Shown: positions 9,072 to 18,242, numbered from the stretch's first letter. The stretch is 64,000 bases of DNA from Sulfitobacter sp. DFL-14 (GCF_003335585.1 NZ_QBFD01000012.1:150587-214586); one strand, 5' to 3'. The notes: generated by a model not told the origin, from the letters alone. Numbers and translations are program-made.

Positions 9072-10187
9072 ATGAACGACGAGGTCCCACATCCCGATCA
9101 GCTCGACGGTGCCCTGCATCCGCGCGATACCCCCGCCCTGATCGGACAGGCGGAGGCCGAGGGTGGATTCCTGGAGGCCTGGAACAGCGGCAAGCTGCAT
9201 CACGCCTGGCTGCTGAGCGGTCCGCGCGGCGTGGGCAAGGCGACCCTGGCCTGGCGGATTGCACGTTTTGTCCTGGCCACGCCCGATCCTGACGCGGGCG
9301 GCATGTTTGACACGCCTGCGCCCCGGACCCTGGACATAGATGCCGCTCATCCCGTTGCACGGCGCGTGGCCTCGGGCGGTGAAGGCGCGCTGAAATCCGT
9401 CACCCGCAGTGTGAACCCGGACACCAAACGGATGCGCAAGCAAATCGTGGTCGATGACATCCGCGCGCTGAACGGTTTTTTCCAGATGTCCGCCGCCGAC
9501 GGGGGACGCCGCGTGGTGATCATCGACGATGCGGATGTGATGAACGTCAACGCCGCGAATGCCCTGCTGAAAATGCTGGAAGAACCGCCTGCGCGGGCCA
9601 TTTTGCTGCTGATCAGCCACCAGCCCTCCGGGTTGCTGCCCACAATCCGGTCGCGCTGCCGCACCCTGCGGCTGGGCACGCTTGACCCCGGTCAGATGGC
9701 GGCAGCGCTTGCCGCCTCCGGCGTGGCGGTCGATGGCGATCCGGCGGCCCTGGCCGAACTTTCCGGCGGATCGGTCGGCGGGGCCCTGCGGCTGTCGCTG
9801 ATGGGCGGGCTGCAGATCTATGCCGAACTGATCGACCTGCTGTCCTCGATGCCGCGCATGGACCGCGCCCGCGCCATCAAACTGGCCGAAGCCGCCGCCC
9901 AGCGCGGGGCGGAAGAAAAACTGAACCTGCTGTTCACCCTGGTCGAACTGATGCTGGCCCGGCTGGCACGGACCGGGGCCACAGGCGCGCCGCCCGCAAT
10001 CGAGGCCGCAAGGGGCGAGGCACAGACCCTTGCGCGGCTGGCCCCCACGCCACATCAGGGCCGGATCTGGGCCAATCTGGCGCAACAGGTCTCCGACCGC
10101 GCGCAACATGGGCTGGCGGTCAACCTTGACCCTGCCGCGCTGGTCCTAGATACCCTGCTCAAGATCGCAGAAAACGCGCCGCGCTAG
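9072..10187 (+). CDS. holB: DNA polymerase III delta' subunit
   Basis: This 371-residue protein is part of the clamp-loader complex that places the beta sliding clamp on DNA. It shows the AAA+ core of the family: LIGQAEAEGGFLEAWNSGKL at the front, a P-loop-like GPRGVGKAT (50-58), the Walker B-like VVIIDDADVMNVNAANALLK, and the SRC motif (TIRSRCRTL). As in many delta' subunits, ATP hydrolysis need not occur. TatD follows after 10 bp. In relatives the gene normally continues the dacA-tmk operon. Confidence 0.93.
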   Translation: MNDEVPHPDQLDGALHPRDTPALIGQAEAEGGFLEAWNSGKLHHAWLLSGPRGVGKATLAWRIARFVLATPDPDAGGMFDTPAPRTLDIDAAHPVARRVASGGEGALKSVTRSVNPDTKRMRKQIVVDDIRALNGFFQMSAADGGRRVVIIDDADVMNVNAANALLKMLEEPPARAILLLISHQPSGLLPTIRSRCRTLRLGTLDPGQMAAALAASGVAVDGDPAALAELSGGSVGGALRLSLMGGLQIYAELIDLLSSMPRMDRARAIKLAEAAAQRGAEEKLNLLFTLVELMLARLARTGATGAPPAIEAARGEAQTLARLAPTPHQGRIWANLAQQVSDRAQHGLAVNLDPAALVLDTLLKIAENAPR

Positions 10188-10197
10188 GATTACAGGC

Positions 10198-10998
10198 ATG
10201 ACCCCGCAGATCACCGACAGCCACTGCCACCTCGATTTTCCCGATTTCGAAGGCCAGTTGCCCCAGGTCATCGCCCGCGCGGCAGAAGCGGGTGTGACAC
10301 GTATGGTCACCATCTGCACCAGGCTGCGCAATGAACCCGCCGTGCGCGCCATTGCCGAGGCACATGCGCCGGTCTTTTACGCCGCAGGCACCCACCCGAT
10401 GTCCGCCGCCGCCGAACCGCTGGTCAGCCACGACGCGCTGATGGCGCTGACCCGCCACCCCAAGATGGTCGGCATCGGCGAAACCGGGCTGGACTATCAT
10501 TACACCGCCGAAAGCGCGGAGGTGCAGAAGACCTCTTTGCGCATCCATATTGCCGCTGCGCGCGACTCTGGGCTGCCGCTGATCATCCATGCCCGCGACG
10601 CCGATGACGACATGGCCGCGATCCTGACCGAGGAATATGCAAACGGCGCATATCCCTGCGTCATGCATTGCTTTTCCTCATCGGCAGACCTGGCCCGCGC
10701 CGCGCTGGACCTGGGGTTCTACCTCAGCATGTCGGGCATCACCGCCTTTCCCAAATCGCAGGCGCTGCGCGACATCTTTGCCAATGCGCCGCTGGACCGT
10801 ATCCTGGTCGAAACCGATGCCCCCTATCTCGCCCCGCCGCCGCACCGGGGCAAGACCAACGAGCCCGCCTTTACCGCCCATACCGCGCGCCGCGCGGCAG
10901 AGACCTTCGGCCTCGACTACGCCGATTTCGCCGCGCGCACGCAGGAAAACTTCGACCGCCTGTTCAGCAAGGCTGCGCAGTTCGAAAAGGCCGCCTGA
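10198..10998 (+). CDS. tatD: TatD-family metal-dependent deoxyribonuclease
   Basis: This 266-residue TIM-barrel hydrolase has the full TatD metal-ligand set: TDSHCHLD with His9 and His11, GIGETGLDY with Glu95, LIIHARDAD, VMHCFSSS, and LVETDAPYLAP carrying the catalytic Asp. Family members have 3'-5' DNase activity and serve DNA repair or turnover. Its stop overlaps the start of the next gene by ATGA, so the two are co-translated. Length is standard. Confidence 0.95.
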   Translation: MTPQITDSHCHLDFPDFEGQLPQVIARAAEAGVTRMVTICTRLRNEPAVRAIAEAHAPVFYAAGTHPMSAAAEPLVSHDALMALTRHPKMVGIGETGLDYHYTAESAEVQKTSLRIHIAAARDSGLPLIIHARDADDDMAAILTEEYANGAYPCVMHCFSSSADLARAALDLGFYLSMSGITAFPKSQALRDIFANAPLDRILVETDAPYLAPPPHRGKTNEPAFTAHTARRAAETFGLDYADFAARTQENFDRLFSKAAQFEKAA

Positions 10999-11798
10999 TG
11001 GCCGAGATGCGGGTCACGATACTGGGCTGTGGATCCTCGGGCGGCGTGCCCCGTCTTGGCGGGCACTGGGGCGACTGCGACCCCGGGGAGCCGCGCAATC
11101 ACCGCCGTCGCTGTTCCGCGCTGGTGGAGCGGATCACCGACGCAGGAACCACCACGGTGCTGATCGACACCTCCCCCGACATGCGCAGCCAGTTGCTTGA
11201 CGCAGGCGTGGGGCGGCTGGACGGGGTGCTTTATACCCATGCCCATGCCGATCACGTGCACGGGCTGGACGATCTGAGGATGATCGTCATCAACATGCGC
11301 GCGCGCCTGCCGGTCTGGGCCGATGCCCCCACCCGCGCCGCCCTGCTGGAGCGGTTCGGCTATGCCTTTATCCGGCCCGAAGGGTCGATGTATCCCCCGA
11401 TCCTGGAAATGAACGACATCGACGGCGATGTGACCATCGACGGGCCCGGCGGCGCGCTGACCTTTTCGCCCTTTCTGGTCAATCACGGCGGCATGGACGC
11501 GCTGGGATTCAAGATGAACAATGTCGCCTATCTGCCTGATGTGGTGAGCATTCCCGAAGATGCCTGGTCCCAGTTGCAAGGGCTGACCTGCTGGATCGTC
11601 GACGCCCTGCGCCGGGCACCGCATCCGACCCACAGCCATCTGGCGCGGACCCTGGACTGGATCGCAGAGCTGACGCCGGACCATGCGGTGCTGACCAACA
11701 TGCACAACGATCTCGACTACCGTACCCTTGCCGCCGAAACCCCTGACCACATCGAACCCGCCTATGACGGCATGGTGTTGCGTTTTCCCCTGACCTGA
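10998..11798 (+). CDS. PhnP/RNase Z-like metallo-beta-lactamase hydrolase
   Basis: This 266-residue metallo-beta-lactamase-fold protein starts at the ATG inside the tatD stop. It opens with VTILGCGSSGGVPRLGG and carries HAHADH at 81-86, followed by GLDDLR, a pattern of the PhnP/RNase Z group of phosphodiesterases. Late His residues (SPFLVNHGG, THSHLAR, HNDL) complete the dinuclear metal site. PhnP hydrolyses cyclic ribose phosphate in phosphonate breakdown, but no phn genes are nearby. In this order (holB-tatD-MBL) it is a conserved companion with no settled substrate. Confidence 0.88.
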   Translation: MAEMRVTILGCGSSGGVPRLGGHWGDCDPGEPRNHRRRCSALVERITDAGTTTVLIDTSPDMRSQLLDAGVGRLDGVLYTHAHADHVHGLDDLRMIVINMRARLPVWADAPTRAALLERFGYAFIRPEGSMYPPILEMNDIDGDVTIDGPGGALTFSPFLVNHGGMDALGFKMNNVAYLPDVVSIPEDAWSQLQGLTCWIVDALRRAPHPTHSHLARTLDWIAELTPDHAVLTNMHNDLDYRTLAAETPDHIEPAYDGMVLRFPLT

Positions 11799-11865
11799 CC
11801 TCTTTTTGGCTCCAAATATTCCCACGGGGGTCCGGGGGTGTGAAACCCCCGGCGCTCCCGGCAAC

Positions 11866-12810
11866 GTGAAAGCGCTGATTGTGCAGAACCTTCTCGACGT
11901 CATCCTGCCTGTCTTCCTGGTCATCGGCTTTGGCTATTTTGCCGTCTGGCGCGGGCTGTTCCCGATCTCCGGCATTGATGGGGTCATGAAATTCACCCAG
12001 AACTTCGCCATCCCCTGCCTGCTGTTCCAGGCGATTGCGAAACTGGACCTTGGCAGTGATTTCGACCCCGACCTGCTGATCAGCTTTTATGCCGGGGCCG
12101 CAATCTGCTTTGCGCTGGGGATCTTTGGCGCGCGGTTGTTGCTGCAACGGCCCTGGGAAGATTGCGTGGCAATCGGGTTTTGCTGCCTGTTCTCCAATTC
12201 GGTCCTGCTGGGCCTGCCCATCGCGGAACGCGCCTATGGGCCGGATGCCCTGACCGGCAACTATGCGATCATCGCCCTTCACTCGCCGTTTTGTTACGGG
12301 CTGGGCATCACCGTAATGGAGGTTGTGCGCAACCGGGGCCAGTCCACGGTGAAACTGGCAGGTGCTGTCGGGCGGGCGATGTTCAGCAATGCGCTGGTGC
12401 TGGCCATCCTGGCCGGTTTTGCCTTCAACCTGACCGGTCAGACGATCCCCGGCGTTGTCGATGACGCCCTGTCGCTGATCGCCCGCGCCGCCCTGCCCGC
12501 CGCACTTTTTGCGCTTGGGGGCGTGCTGATCCAATACAGGCCCGAAGGCGACAAGATCGCCATCGCCATGGTCTGCATGATCGCCCTGCTGGTGCATCCC
12601 GCGCTGGTCTGGAGCTTTGGCACGGCCCTGTCGCTGCCGCAGGATGGCTTCCGCTCCGGCGTGCTGACAGCGGCCATGGCACCGGGGTTCAACGCCTATA
12701 TCTTTGCCAATATGTACGGCAAGGGCCGCCGCGTCGCCGCGTCATCCGTGCTGATCGCAACCGGCGCGTCCCTGCTGACAGTCTGGATGTGGCTGGAAAT
12801 ACTGGCCTGA
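11866..12810 (+). CDS. AEC-family auxin-efflux-carrier-like transporter
   Basis: This roughly 314-residue membrane protein has about ten hydrophobic segments, beginning LLDVILPVFLVIGFGYFAVW. The middle and C-terminal halves carry FAFNLTG and AALPAALFALGGVL, typical of the AEC (auxin efflux carrier) family, which often moves organic acids. The start is uncertain: GTG 11866 gives a normal N-terminus but lacks a ribosome site; GTG 11881 is possible, while ATG 11806 lies in an intergenic repeat-like stretch. It ends 15 bp before the convergent SDR gene. Confidence 0.85.
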   Translation: MKALIVQNLLDVILPVFLVIGFGYFAVWRGLFPISGIDGVMKFTQNFAIPCLLFQAIAKLDLGSDFDPDLLISFYAGAAICFALGIFGARLLLQRPWEDCVAIGFCCLFSNSVLLGLPIAERAYGPDALTGNYAIIALHSPFCYGLGITVMEVVRNRGQSTVKLAGAVGRAMFSNALVLAILAGFAFNLTGQTIPGVVDDALSLIARAALPAALFALGGVLIQYRPEGDKIAIAMVCMIALLVHPALVWSFGTALSLPQDGFRSGVLTAAMAPGFNAYIFANMYGKGRRVAASSVLIATGASLLTVWMWLEILA

Positions 12811-12825
12811 CACTGCCCCGGCTTC

Positions 12826-13605
12826 TCAGCCCGCCCATTGCCTGCCGCCATCCATATCGATCACCGTGCCGGACAGATATTGCACCCTGGGGCTGGCCAG
12901 CATGACGGCAAGGTCCGCCACCTCCTGCGGGTGGGCAGGCCGACCAAAGGGATATTGGTCCGGGTTCAGCAATTCCGCCCAGCGGTTTTCGTCTCCGAAC
13001 TGCTCACGCGCCTCGCTGCGAAGCCTGTCTGTCATGCGGTCGGTCCGCGTCGCAGAAGGATTGATGCCAAAGACACGCAGGTTGTCCTGCGGGGTTTCCG
13101 CACCCAGCGCATTGGTAAAGCCGATCAGGGCCGCATTCCCGGCCGCACCGATGATATAGGAGGGCCGCACAGCCCGTCCGCCCATCCCGATGACATTGAT
13201 GATCGTGCCGGATTTCCTTTCGCGCATCCGGGGGGCATAGAGCATGCAAAGGTGGATATACCCCCATACCTTCAGCTCGAACCCTGTGCGCCAGTCTTCC
13301 ATGCTGCGCGCGGAAAGCGGCCCGGACTTGATGGCACCGGCATTGTTCACCAGAATGTCGATGTCCGGCGCCCGGTCAAACAGGGCCGCGCGTTCGGCCT
13401 CCTTCGACAGATCCGCCGTGATGTGGCCGATGATCCCGCCACTGTGTTCTCGTAACTCCTCGGCGGCGCTGCGCAACGCATCCTCCTGGCGAGAGACAAG
13501 TGTGATCCGCGCGCCCTCCTGCGCGAATGAACGCGCAATCGCCAGCCCGATGCCTTTCGACGCGCCGGTTACGAGAACATGCTTATCCTGCAGGTCGAGA
13601 TCCAT
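12826..13605 (-). CDS. SDR-family protein lacking the canonical catalytic residues
   Basis: This 259-residue short-chain dehydrogenase/reductase-fold protein starts at ATG 13605 behind a strong GGAGGTGGG site. The cofactor side is intact: TGASKGIG (NAD(P) loop), a Lys/Arg-bearing VSRQED, and ILVNNAGA. The catalytic side is not. Where SDRs have Ser and YxxxK, this one reads INVIGMGG and, aligned to YSASKAAL, GAAGNAAL, so Ser, Tyr and Lys are all replaced. A Tyr (SYIIG) lies just upstream but has no Lys four residues on. It ends with the usual SGTVIDMDGG. It may bind cofactor without normal reduction, or use other residues. Confidence 0.85.
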   Translation of the reverse strand: MDLDLQDKHVLVTGASKGIGLAIARSFAQEGARITLVSRQEDALRSAAEELREHSGGIIGHITADLSKEAERAALFDRAPDIDILVNNAGAIKSGPLSARSMEDWRTGFELKVWGYIHLCMLYAPRMRERKSGTIINVIGMGGRAVRPSYIIGAAGNAALIGFTNALGAETPQDNLRVFGINPSATRTDRMTDRLRSEAREQFGDENRWAELLNPDQYPFGRPAHPQEVADLAVMLASPRVQYLSGTVIDMDGGRQWAG

Positions 13606-13856
13606 CAGCCCACCTCCGATACAGGGCCCCGGTCCAGCGCGGTTTCGCTGCGCTGACCACCGGCCAATTTGTGGCATGGACAGGGTAAGGACAATGCGCC
13701 CGGAGCCACAAGGCGATTATTGCCACCTGCGTCTTTAAGGGAAAACAGGGCGATCCAGAGGTTCCCCCATGCGATGGAGCCGCGAACCGATGCGCCCGTT
13801 CGAACAGGATTCGAATAGGCTCGAACAACCGGTTGCATAGTTTGATTTTGGGAAGT

Positions 13857-13942
13857 TGGTGCGGTCGGAGAGACTCGAACTCTCACGGGTGTTACCCCAC
13901 AGCGACCTCAACGCTGCGCGTCTACCATTCCGCCACGACCGC
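13857..13942 (-). tRNA. tRNA-Leu(GAG)
   Basis: An 86-nt minus-strand tRNA with encoded CCA. The 5' acceptor GCGGTCG pairs with CGACCGC. The anticodon arm contains TTGAGGT, giving anticodon GAG. The long variable arm (TGTGGGGTAACACCCGT) and T-arm GAGAGTTCGAGTCTCTC are typical for leucine. Confidence 0.96.
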
Positions 13943-14000
13943 ACGCCATGGATGGTGAAGGCGGTTTAGACAAAGCCGCACGGCTTGTGAAGAGGAAAAG

Positions 14001-14042
14001 AAAACAAAAAGGCCCCCCGCAGCGCATCCGCTGCAGAGGGCC
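14001..14042 (-). terminator. rho-independent terminator of the PG-binding gene
   Basis: On the minus strand the stem GGCC-CT-CTGCAGCG pairs with CGCTGCGG-GGGGCC around GATG, and is followed by CCTTTTTGTTTTCTTTT. It lies 22 bp after the stop of the gene at 14065-15435. Confidence 0.88.
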
Positions 14043-14064
14043 GTCACGCCCGGCCGTGCCGGGG

Positions 14065-15435
14065 TTATTCGCTGATCGAGAATGTGGGCAAAGCGCTGTC
14101 GGAAGCCGGTTGCGGTGTCGGCAGGGCAGAGCCCTGAACCCCGCCTGAACGGCTTGCCGCGGCGCGGATCAGTTCCGTCCGCTCGGGCTGACCGGGGACA
14201 AAGACCGCCGCGGCACCGGAATCGGCAGCGGCAAGGCCTGCCTGATACCAGCTTTGCGCCATGTCCACACGTTTGGCGGGGCCGAAGCCCTGGCTCAGGT
14301 GGTGGCCCATCAGCTCGCCATAGACGCCTTCACCCAATGCATAGAGCAGAAGGGCAGAGCCCACGGCCACATCCATGTTGTCGGTGCGATAGCCGACGCC
14401 GAGACAGATCTTGGCCGTGCCCTGAAGCTGTGCAGGCGACATGCCTGTGGTCAGCACAAATGCCGAAACGTCCTGCACCACCGCCTCGCGCGGTTTCAGC
14501 GACAGGGCCGCGACCTTGTCCTTCATCGCGGGGCCGAAACCGGCGCATTGCTGGGCGATCTGATCGGGGGTGAACCCCTGGATCTGGCTGACCAGCTCTT
14601 CCGATTCGGCAATGGCATAGGTCCGCGCCAGGCAGAATTGCTCGTTCAGCGCCACATTCGGGTCCGTCATGCTGGCCAGCGTGGTAAAGCCGCCATTGGT
14701 GTTGGTGATCAGCGACACCGTGTTGCAATGCGATGCAAGCGAGGCCTGGGTCCCTGCCCCGAGGAAGTTCGGCAAGCCGCCGGTGCCGGCATCAGGTGCA
14801 GGCGTCGGAGCAACCGCGGCGGCAAGAGAACTCATCCCGGAGAGCGGTGCCGCCGGTGCTGTGGCCGCCATTGTGGCGCCGGACTGCGGCACCTGCTGCG
14901 GTGCAACGACGATGGTCGTCGTGGGCGCAGCCCCATTGCCCGCCGGTGACTGGCCCGCCATTTCCGCGCGATAGGTCTTGAGCAGACCACGGGTGCCATC
15001 CGGCGTCGCCGCGACCTGCTGCTGAACCGCATATCCCCCGGCCTGCGCGCGGTTGTAGCTGGAAATCAGCAGGTTCTGCTCAAAGGCGGAAAGCTGCCCG
15101 GTAACGGGATATCCGAGGTAGGCCTGGTACTGTGACACCGCATTGCGGGTCTTGCGCCCCAGCTGGCCATCCACCGACCCCGCATCAAAGCCGAAATAGT
15201 TCAGCGATGCCTGGATGCTCTTGCCTTCCTGGGTGGAGGGCAGCGATGACCGCGTGGATTTCTTGCGATAGGTGCGCCGCGTGGTTGTCCGCCGCTGCTT
15301 TTTCGCATTGGCCCCCACGATGCCCCCGATGATGGCGCCTGCAATGAAATCGCCTGCATCCGCTTCGACCCGCTCTGCCGGAATAACCGCCACTGAAAGG
15401 GCGAGAACAGCCCCTGTCATCAATTTGTAAATCAT
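14065..15435 (-). CDS. peptidoglycan-binding domain protein
   Basis: This 456-residue exported protein has an N-terminal signal-like segment (MTGAVLALSVAVIPA), a Gly-zipper-like stretch (FIAGAIIGGIVGANA), then a basic patch (KKQRRTTTRRTYRKK). Residues 70-115 (GKSIQASLNYFGFDAGSVDG) are a PG_binding_1 repeat, a three-helix module that attaches to peptidoglycan. A Pro/Ala-rich linker precedes a conserved C-terminal half with four Cys (SHCNTVS, EQFCLA, QQCAGF, KICLGV) and helical repeats. The C-terminal domain is of unknown function. It probably acts in the periplasm. Confidence 0.8.
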   Translation of the reverse strand: MIYKLMTGAVLALSVAVIPAERVEADAGDFIAGAIIGGIVGANAKKQRRTTTRRTYRKKSTRSSLPSTQEGKSIQASLNYFGFDAGSVDGQLGRKTRNAVSQYQAYLGYPVTGQLSAFEQNLLISSYNRAQAGGYAVQQQVAATPDGTRGLLKTYRAEMAGQSPAGNGAAPTTTIVVAPQQVPQSGATMAATAPAAPLSGMSSLAAAVAPTPAPDAGTGGLPNFLGAGTQASLASHCNTVSLITNTNGGFTTLASMTDPNVALNEQFCLARTYAIAESEELVSQIQGFTPDQIAQQCAGFGPAMKDKVAALSLKPREAVVQDVSAFVLTTGMSPAQLQGTAKICLGVGYRTDNMDVAVGSALLLYALGEGVYGELMGHHLSQGFGPAKRVDMAQSWYQAGLAAADSGAAAVFVPGQPERTELIRAAASRSGGVQGSALPTPQPASDSALPTFSISE

Positions 15436-15598
15436 ATGTCCGCTCCGAAAATGAATCGTTTTATGGGTATTGTGAAAAGGCTAACACAACATAATCCGGC
15501 CCGGGAACCTTTTTGGTCCGATTTGCCGCTGCGAATATTGAAAATTTGCGCAGGGACACCGAAGTACGAAGCTGAATGCCAGCCGAAAGGATACGCCA

Positions 15599-16273
15599 AT
15601 GACCGATACCGCCCCTCCCCCGCAGGACAAAGTCGTGCAGGTCGATATCGTGTCTGATGTCATGTGCCCCTGGTGCATCGTCGGCTACAAGCAGCTTGAG
15701 CAGGCCCTCGCGATGACCGGGGCTGGCGCCTTTATCCGCTGGCATCCGTTTGAGCTGAACCCCGCCATGCCCGCCGAAGGGCAGAACCTGACCGAGCATA
15801 TCGCCGAGAAATACGGTGCCAGTGCCGCCCAGTCTGCCGAAAACCGCAGGCGGCTGGTGGATCTGGGCAATGATCTGGGGTTCACCTTCAATTTCGACGC
15901 GGACAGCCGCATCGTGAATACCTTTGCCGCGCATCAGCTGCTGGACTGGGCGCAGGAAGCACACTTGCAGCACCCCCTGAAACTGGCGCTTTTCGATGCG
16001 CATTTCACGCGGGGGCGCGATGTGTCGGATCATGAGGTCTTGGCAGAGGTTGCGGCCTCGGTCGGTCTTGACCACGATGCGGCCCGCGCCGTGCTGGAGA
16101 GCGGCAGCCACGCAGCAGAAACCCGCAAGCGCCAGGAATTCTGGACATCGCGCGGTATATCGGGCGTGCCTTCGATGGTATTTGACGAACGCTATCTGCT
16201 GACCGGCGCGCAGGGTGCCGAAACCTATGCGCGGATGCTGACCAAGGTGCTGAGCGAAAAGCACGCGGCCTGA
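15599..16273 (+). CDS. DsbA-family (FrnE-like) oxidoreductase
   Basis: This 224-residue thioredoxin-fold protein has the active site CPWC at 23-26 right after the first strand (VDIVSDVM), a large helical insertion, and the cis-Pro loop SGVPSMVF. This is the FrnE/2-hydroxychromene isomerase-like branch of DsbA oxidoreductases. It has no signal peptide, so it acts in the cytoplasm. FrnE homologues serve oxidative-stress or polyketide pathways; the substrate here is unknown. It converges on the MBL gene across a perfect hairpin. Confidence 0.9.
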   Translation: MTDTAPPPQDKVVQVDIVSDVMCPWCIVGYKQLEQALAMTGAGAFIRWHPFELNPAMPAEGQNLTEHIAEKYGASAAQSAENRRRLVDLGNDLGFTFNFDADSRIVNTFAAHQLLDWAQEAHLQHPLKLALFDAHFTRGRDVSDHEVLAEVAASVGLDHDAARAVLESGSHAAETRKRQEFWTSRGISGVPSMVFDERYLLTGAQGAETYARMLTKVLSEKHAA

Positions 16274-16289
16274 CCGGCCAAGGCCGGTC
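16272..16289. terminator. convergent hairpin between FrnE-like and MBL genes
   Basis: A perfect palindrome GACCGGCC-AA-GGCCGGTC starts within the stop codon of the DsbA-like gene. There is no T-run, so termination efficiency is uncertain. Confidence 0.45.
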
Positions 16290-16307
16290 CGGAAACGCGG
16301 TGCTGTC

Positions 16308-17189
16308 TCAGATGCCGTTCACGGGCACCTTGAGCATCAGGTTGCCGTCCTTGTCCCGGGGCAGTTCGCCGGCACGCATGTTCACCTGAAGCGACGGGAT
16401 GATCAGCTTTGGCACCGCCAGTTGCGCGTCCCGTTCGGTTCTGAACTTGATGAAATCCTCGCGGGTCTTGCCCCCGCCGACATGGATGTTGTCCGCCTTT
16501 TGCGCGGCAACCGTGGTTTCCCACTGGATCGCGCGGCCATTGGGGCCGTAATCGTGGCACATGAACAGGCGCATCTCGTCGGGAAGGGACAGCACCTTCT
16601 GGATGCTGTCATAAAGCTGGCCCGCATCGCCGCCGGGGAAATCCGCCCGCGCCGAACCGCCATCGGGCATGAACAGCGTATCCCCCGCAAAGGCCACATC
16701 ACCCATCACATGCACCATGCAGGCCGGGGTATGGCCCGGCGTGTAGATGGCAAAGCAGGTCATCTCGCCCACCTTGTATGTGTCACCGTCCTTGAACAGC
16801 GCATCGAACTGCGAGCCATCGCGCTGGAATTCGGTGCCTTCGTTGAAGATCTTGCCGAAGGTTTCCTGCACCACCATGATCTTTTCACCGACGCCGATCC
16901 TGCCCCCCAGTCTTTGCTGGATATAGGGCGCCGCGCTGAGGTGGTCGGCGTGGACGTGGGTTTCGATGATCCAGTCCAGCTTCAGGCCCTTGCTCTCGAT
17001 CTCGGCGATCAGGGCATCGGCGTGGTCATAGGTGATGCGGCCTGCGGCATAGTCGATGTCCATCACGCTGTCGATGATGGCGCAATGCACGCTTGCCGGA
17101 TCGCGCACGATATAGCTGATGGTGTTTGTCGCCTCGTCAAAATGCGCCGAGACCTCGGGTTTGACGGACATGTCCACGGGATAGGTCAT
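16308..17189 (-). CDS. metallo-beta-lactamase, persulfide dioxygenase-like (Blh/ETHE1 group)
   Basis: This 293-residue MBL-fold protein starts at ATG 17189 behind GGAGGAAAT. It has THVHADH (77-83), AAPYIQQRLGG, TPGHTPACMV, FAGDTLFMPDGGSARADFPGG and CHDYG. These match the persulfide dioxygenase/glyoxalase II-like family that oxidises glutathione persulfide, and the Blh enzyme of bacterial sulfide-detoxification operons. Many Blh proteins carry an N-terminal phosphatase-like domain; this one does not. It is the last gene of an operon with two YeeE/YedE half-transporters, which supports a role in reduced-sulfur handling. Confidence 0.88.
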   Translation of the reverse strand: MTYPVDMSVKPEVSAHFDEATNTISYIVRDPASVHCAIIDSVMDIDYAAGRITYDHADALIAEIESKGLKLDWIIETHVHADHLSAAPYIQQRLGGRIGVGEKIMVVQETFGKIFNEGTEFQRDGSQFDALFKDGDTYKVGEMTCFAIYTPGHTPACMVHVMGDVAFAGDTLFMPDGGSARADFPGGDAGQLYDSIQKVLSLPDEMRLFMCHDYGPNGRAIQWETTVAAQKADNIHVGGGKTREDFIKFRTERDAQLAVPKLIIPSLQVNMRAGELPRDKDGNLMLKVPVNGI

Positions 17190-17202
17190 TGGATTTCCTC
17201 CA

Positions 17203-17640
17203 TTACGCTGTGACATCGGACCTGCGCGACAGGGCCATCTGCATGAGCTTTGCAATCACGATACCGCCAATCAGCGCGGCAACAAAGATCACAACTTCGG
17301 CCTGCCCTGTTCCCAATGCGGGCAACGCGCCGCCGGGGCAGAAACCGGCAATGCCCCAGCCGATCCCGAAGGTTGCGGAACCCGCGATCAGCGGCAGATC
17401 GAAGTCGCGGCTTGCGGGCAGGTGAAAGCGGGTGTCAAGCAGCGGCACGGGGCGTTTCAGCACCACGCGGTAGCCGATGAAGGTGACAATCAGCGCGCCG
17501 CCCATGACAAAGGCCAGGCTGGGGTCCCAGCTGCCCGCGATGTCGAAAAAGTTCAGGACCTTGGCCGGGTTGGCCATGCCGGAAATCGAGATGCCGACCC
17601 CGAAAATCACGCCGATCAGATAGCAGATGACAATGCGCAT
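17203..17640 (-). CDS. YeeE/YedE-type sulfur transporter subunit (PmpB-like)
   Basis: This 145-residue membrane protein has four hydrophobic segments and the conserved cysteine motif [14 protein letters not shown] near residue 110. YeeE/YedE proteins carry thiosulfate or related reduced sulfur species through cysteine relays. It is a half-size unit that pairs with the next gene, 3 bp away. Together they correspond to one full-length YeeE. The MBL gene follows after 13 bp. Confidence 0.88.
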   Translation of the reverse strand: MRIVICYLIGVIFGVGISISGMANPAKVLNFFDIAGSWDPSLAFVMGGALIVTFIGYRVVLKRPVPLLDTRFHLPASRDFDLPLIAGSATFGIGWGIAGFCPGGALPALGTGQAEVVIFVAALIGGIVIAKLMQMALSRRSDVTA

Positions 17641-17643
17641 GGC

Positions 17644-18075
17644 TCAGCCCCCCATCACATGGCGCAGCAGATAGACCGTGATGCCGGTGGACAGCATGAA
17701 GGTCAGCGTCGCCAGGATGGAGCGGGGTGACAGCCGCGCCATGCCGCAGACCCCATGGCCCGAGGTGCATCCCGCCCCAAAGGTCACGCCCACCCCGACA
17801 ATCAGCCCGCCGATGACCAGCATCATGCGGGAGACCGGAACCTGCACCTGCGGAAATTCACCCGTGACCAGCATCACGACAAAGGGACCGCTGACCATCC
17901 CCGCCACGACTGCCGCCCGCCAGGACCAATCGGCAAAGCCCGCAGGCGCCAACAGACCGGCCAGAACGCCGGTTGCCCCCATGATCCGACCCATCAGCCC
18001 CATCAGCAATACGGCAGCCAGACCGATCAGCGCGCCCCCTGCAAGGGATTGAAAAGGTGTGAAAGCGGTTTCCAT
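17644..18075 (-). CDS. YeeE/YedE-type sulfur transporter subunit (PmpA-like)
   Basis: This 143-residue membrane protein starts at ATG 18075, eight bases after GGAGG; GTG codons at 18078 and 18081 are less likely. It has about four hydrophobic segments and the diagnostic [20 protein letters not shown] motif with two cysteines. It is the first gene of the operon YeeE(A)-YeeE(B)-MBL, about 130 nt downstream of a good promoter. The likely cargo is thiosulfate, sulfide or persulfide; no assay-level distinction can be made from sequence. Confidence 0.88.
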   Translation of the reverse strand: METAFTPFQSLAGGALIGLAAVLLMGLMGRIMGATGVLAGLLAPAGFADWSWRAAVVAGMVSGPFVVMLVTGEFPQVQVPVSRMMLVIGGLIVGVGVTFGAGCTSGHGVCGMARLSPRSILATLTFMLSTGITVYLLRHVMGG

Positions 18076-18198
18076 CACCACCCCCTCCGCGCCGGACCAA
18101 TGACAGCAGTATCAAGATGGCCTTTGTTCAACGACATGCGCGGGGTCCTTTCCCAAAGCCCGGCGCCCGTCTGGGGAACCTCGACGCGCAGGCAGGAT

Positions 18199-18242
18199 AA
18201 ACATTCAAAAGTCATTATATGTTTTTCCATGCAGAGTTTCAA
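18199..18242 (-). promoter_or_regulatory. sigma70-type promoter with overlapping inverted repeat
   Basis: On the minus strand TTGAAA (18237-18242), 17 bp and TATAAT (18214-18219) form a near-consensus promoter for the sulfur operon. The inverted repeat AAACAT (18199-18204)-N14-ATGTTT (18219-18224) overlaps the -10 box and the predicted start of transcription, the position expected for a repressor operator such as that of an ArsR-type regulator. No regulator gene lies in this window. Confidence 0.7.
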
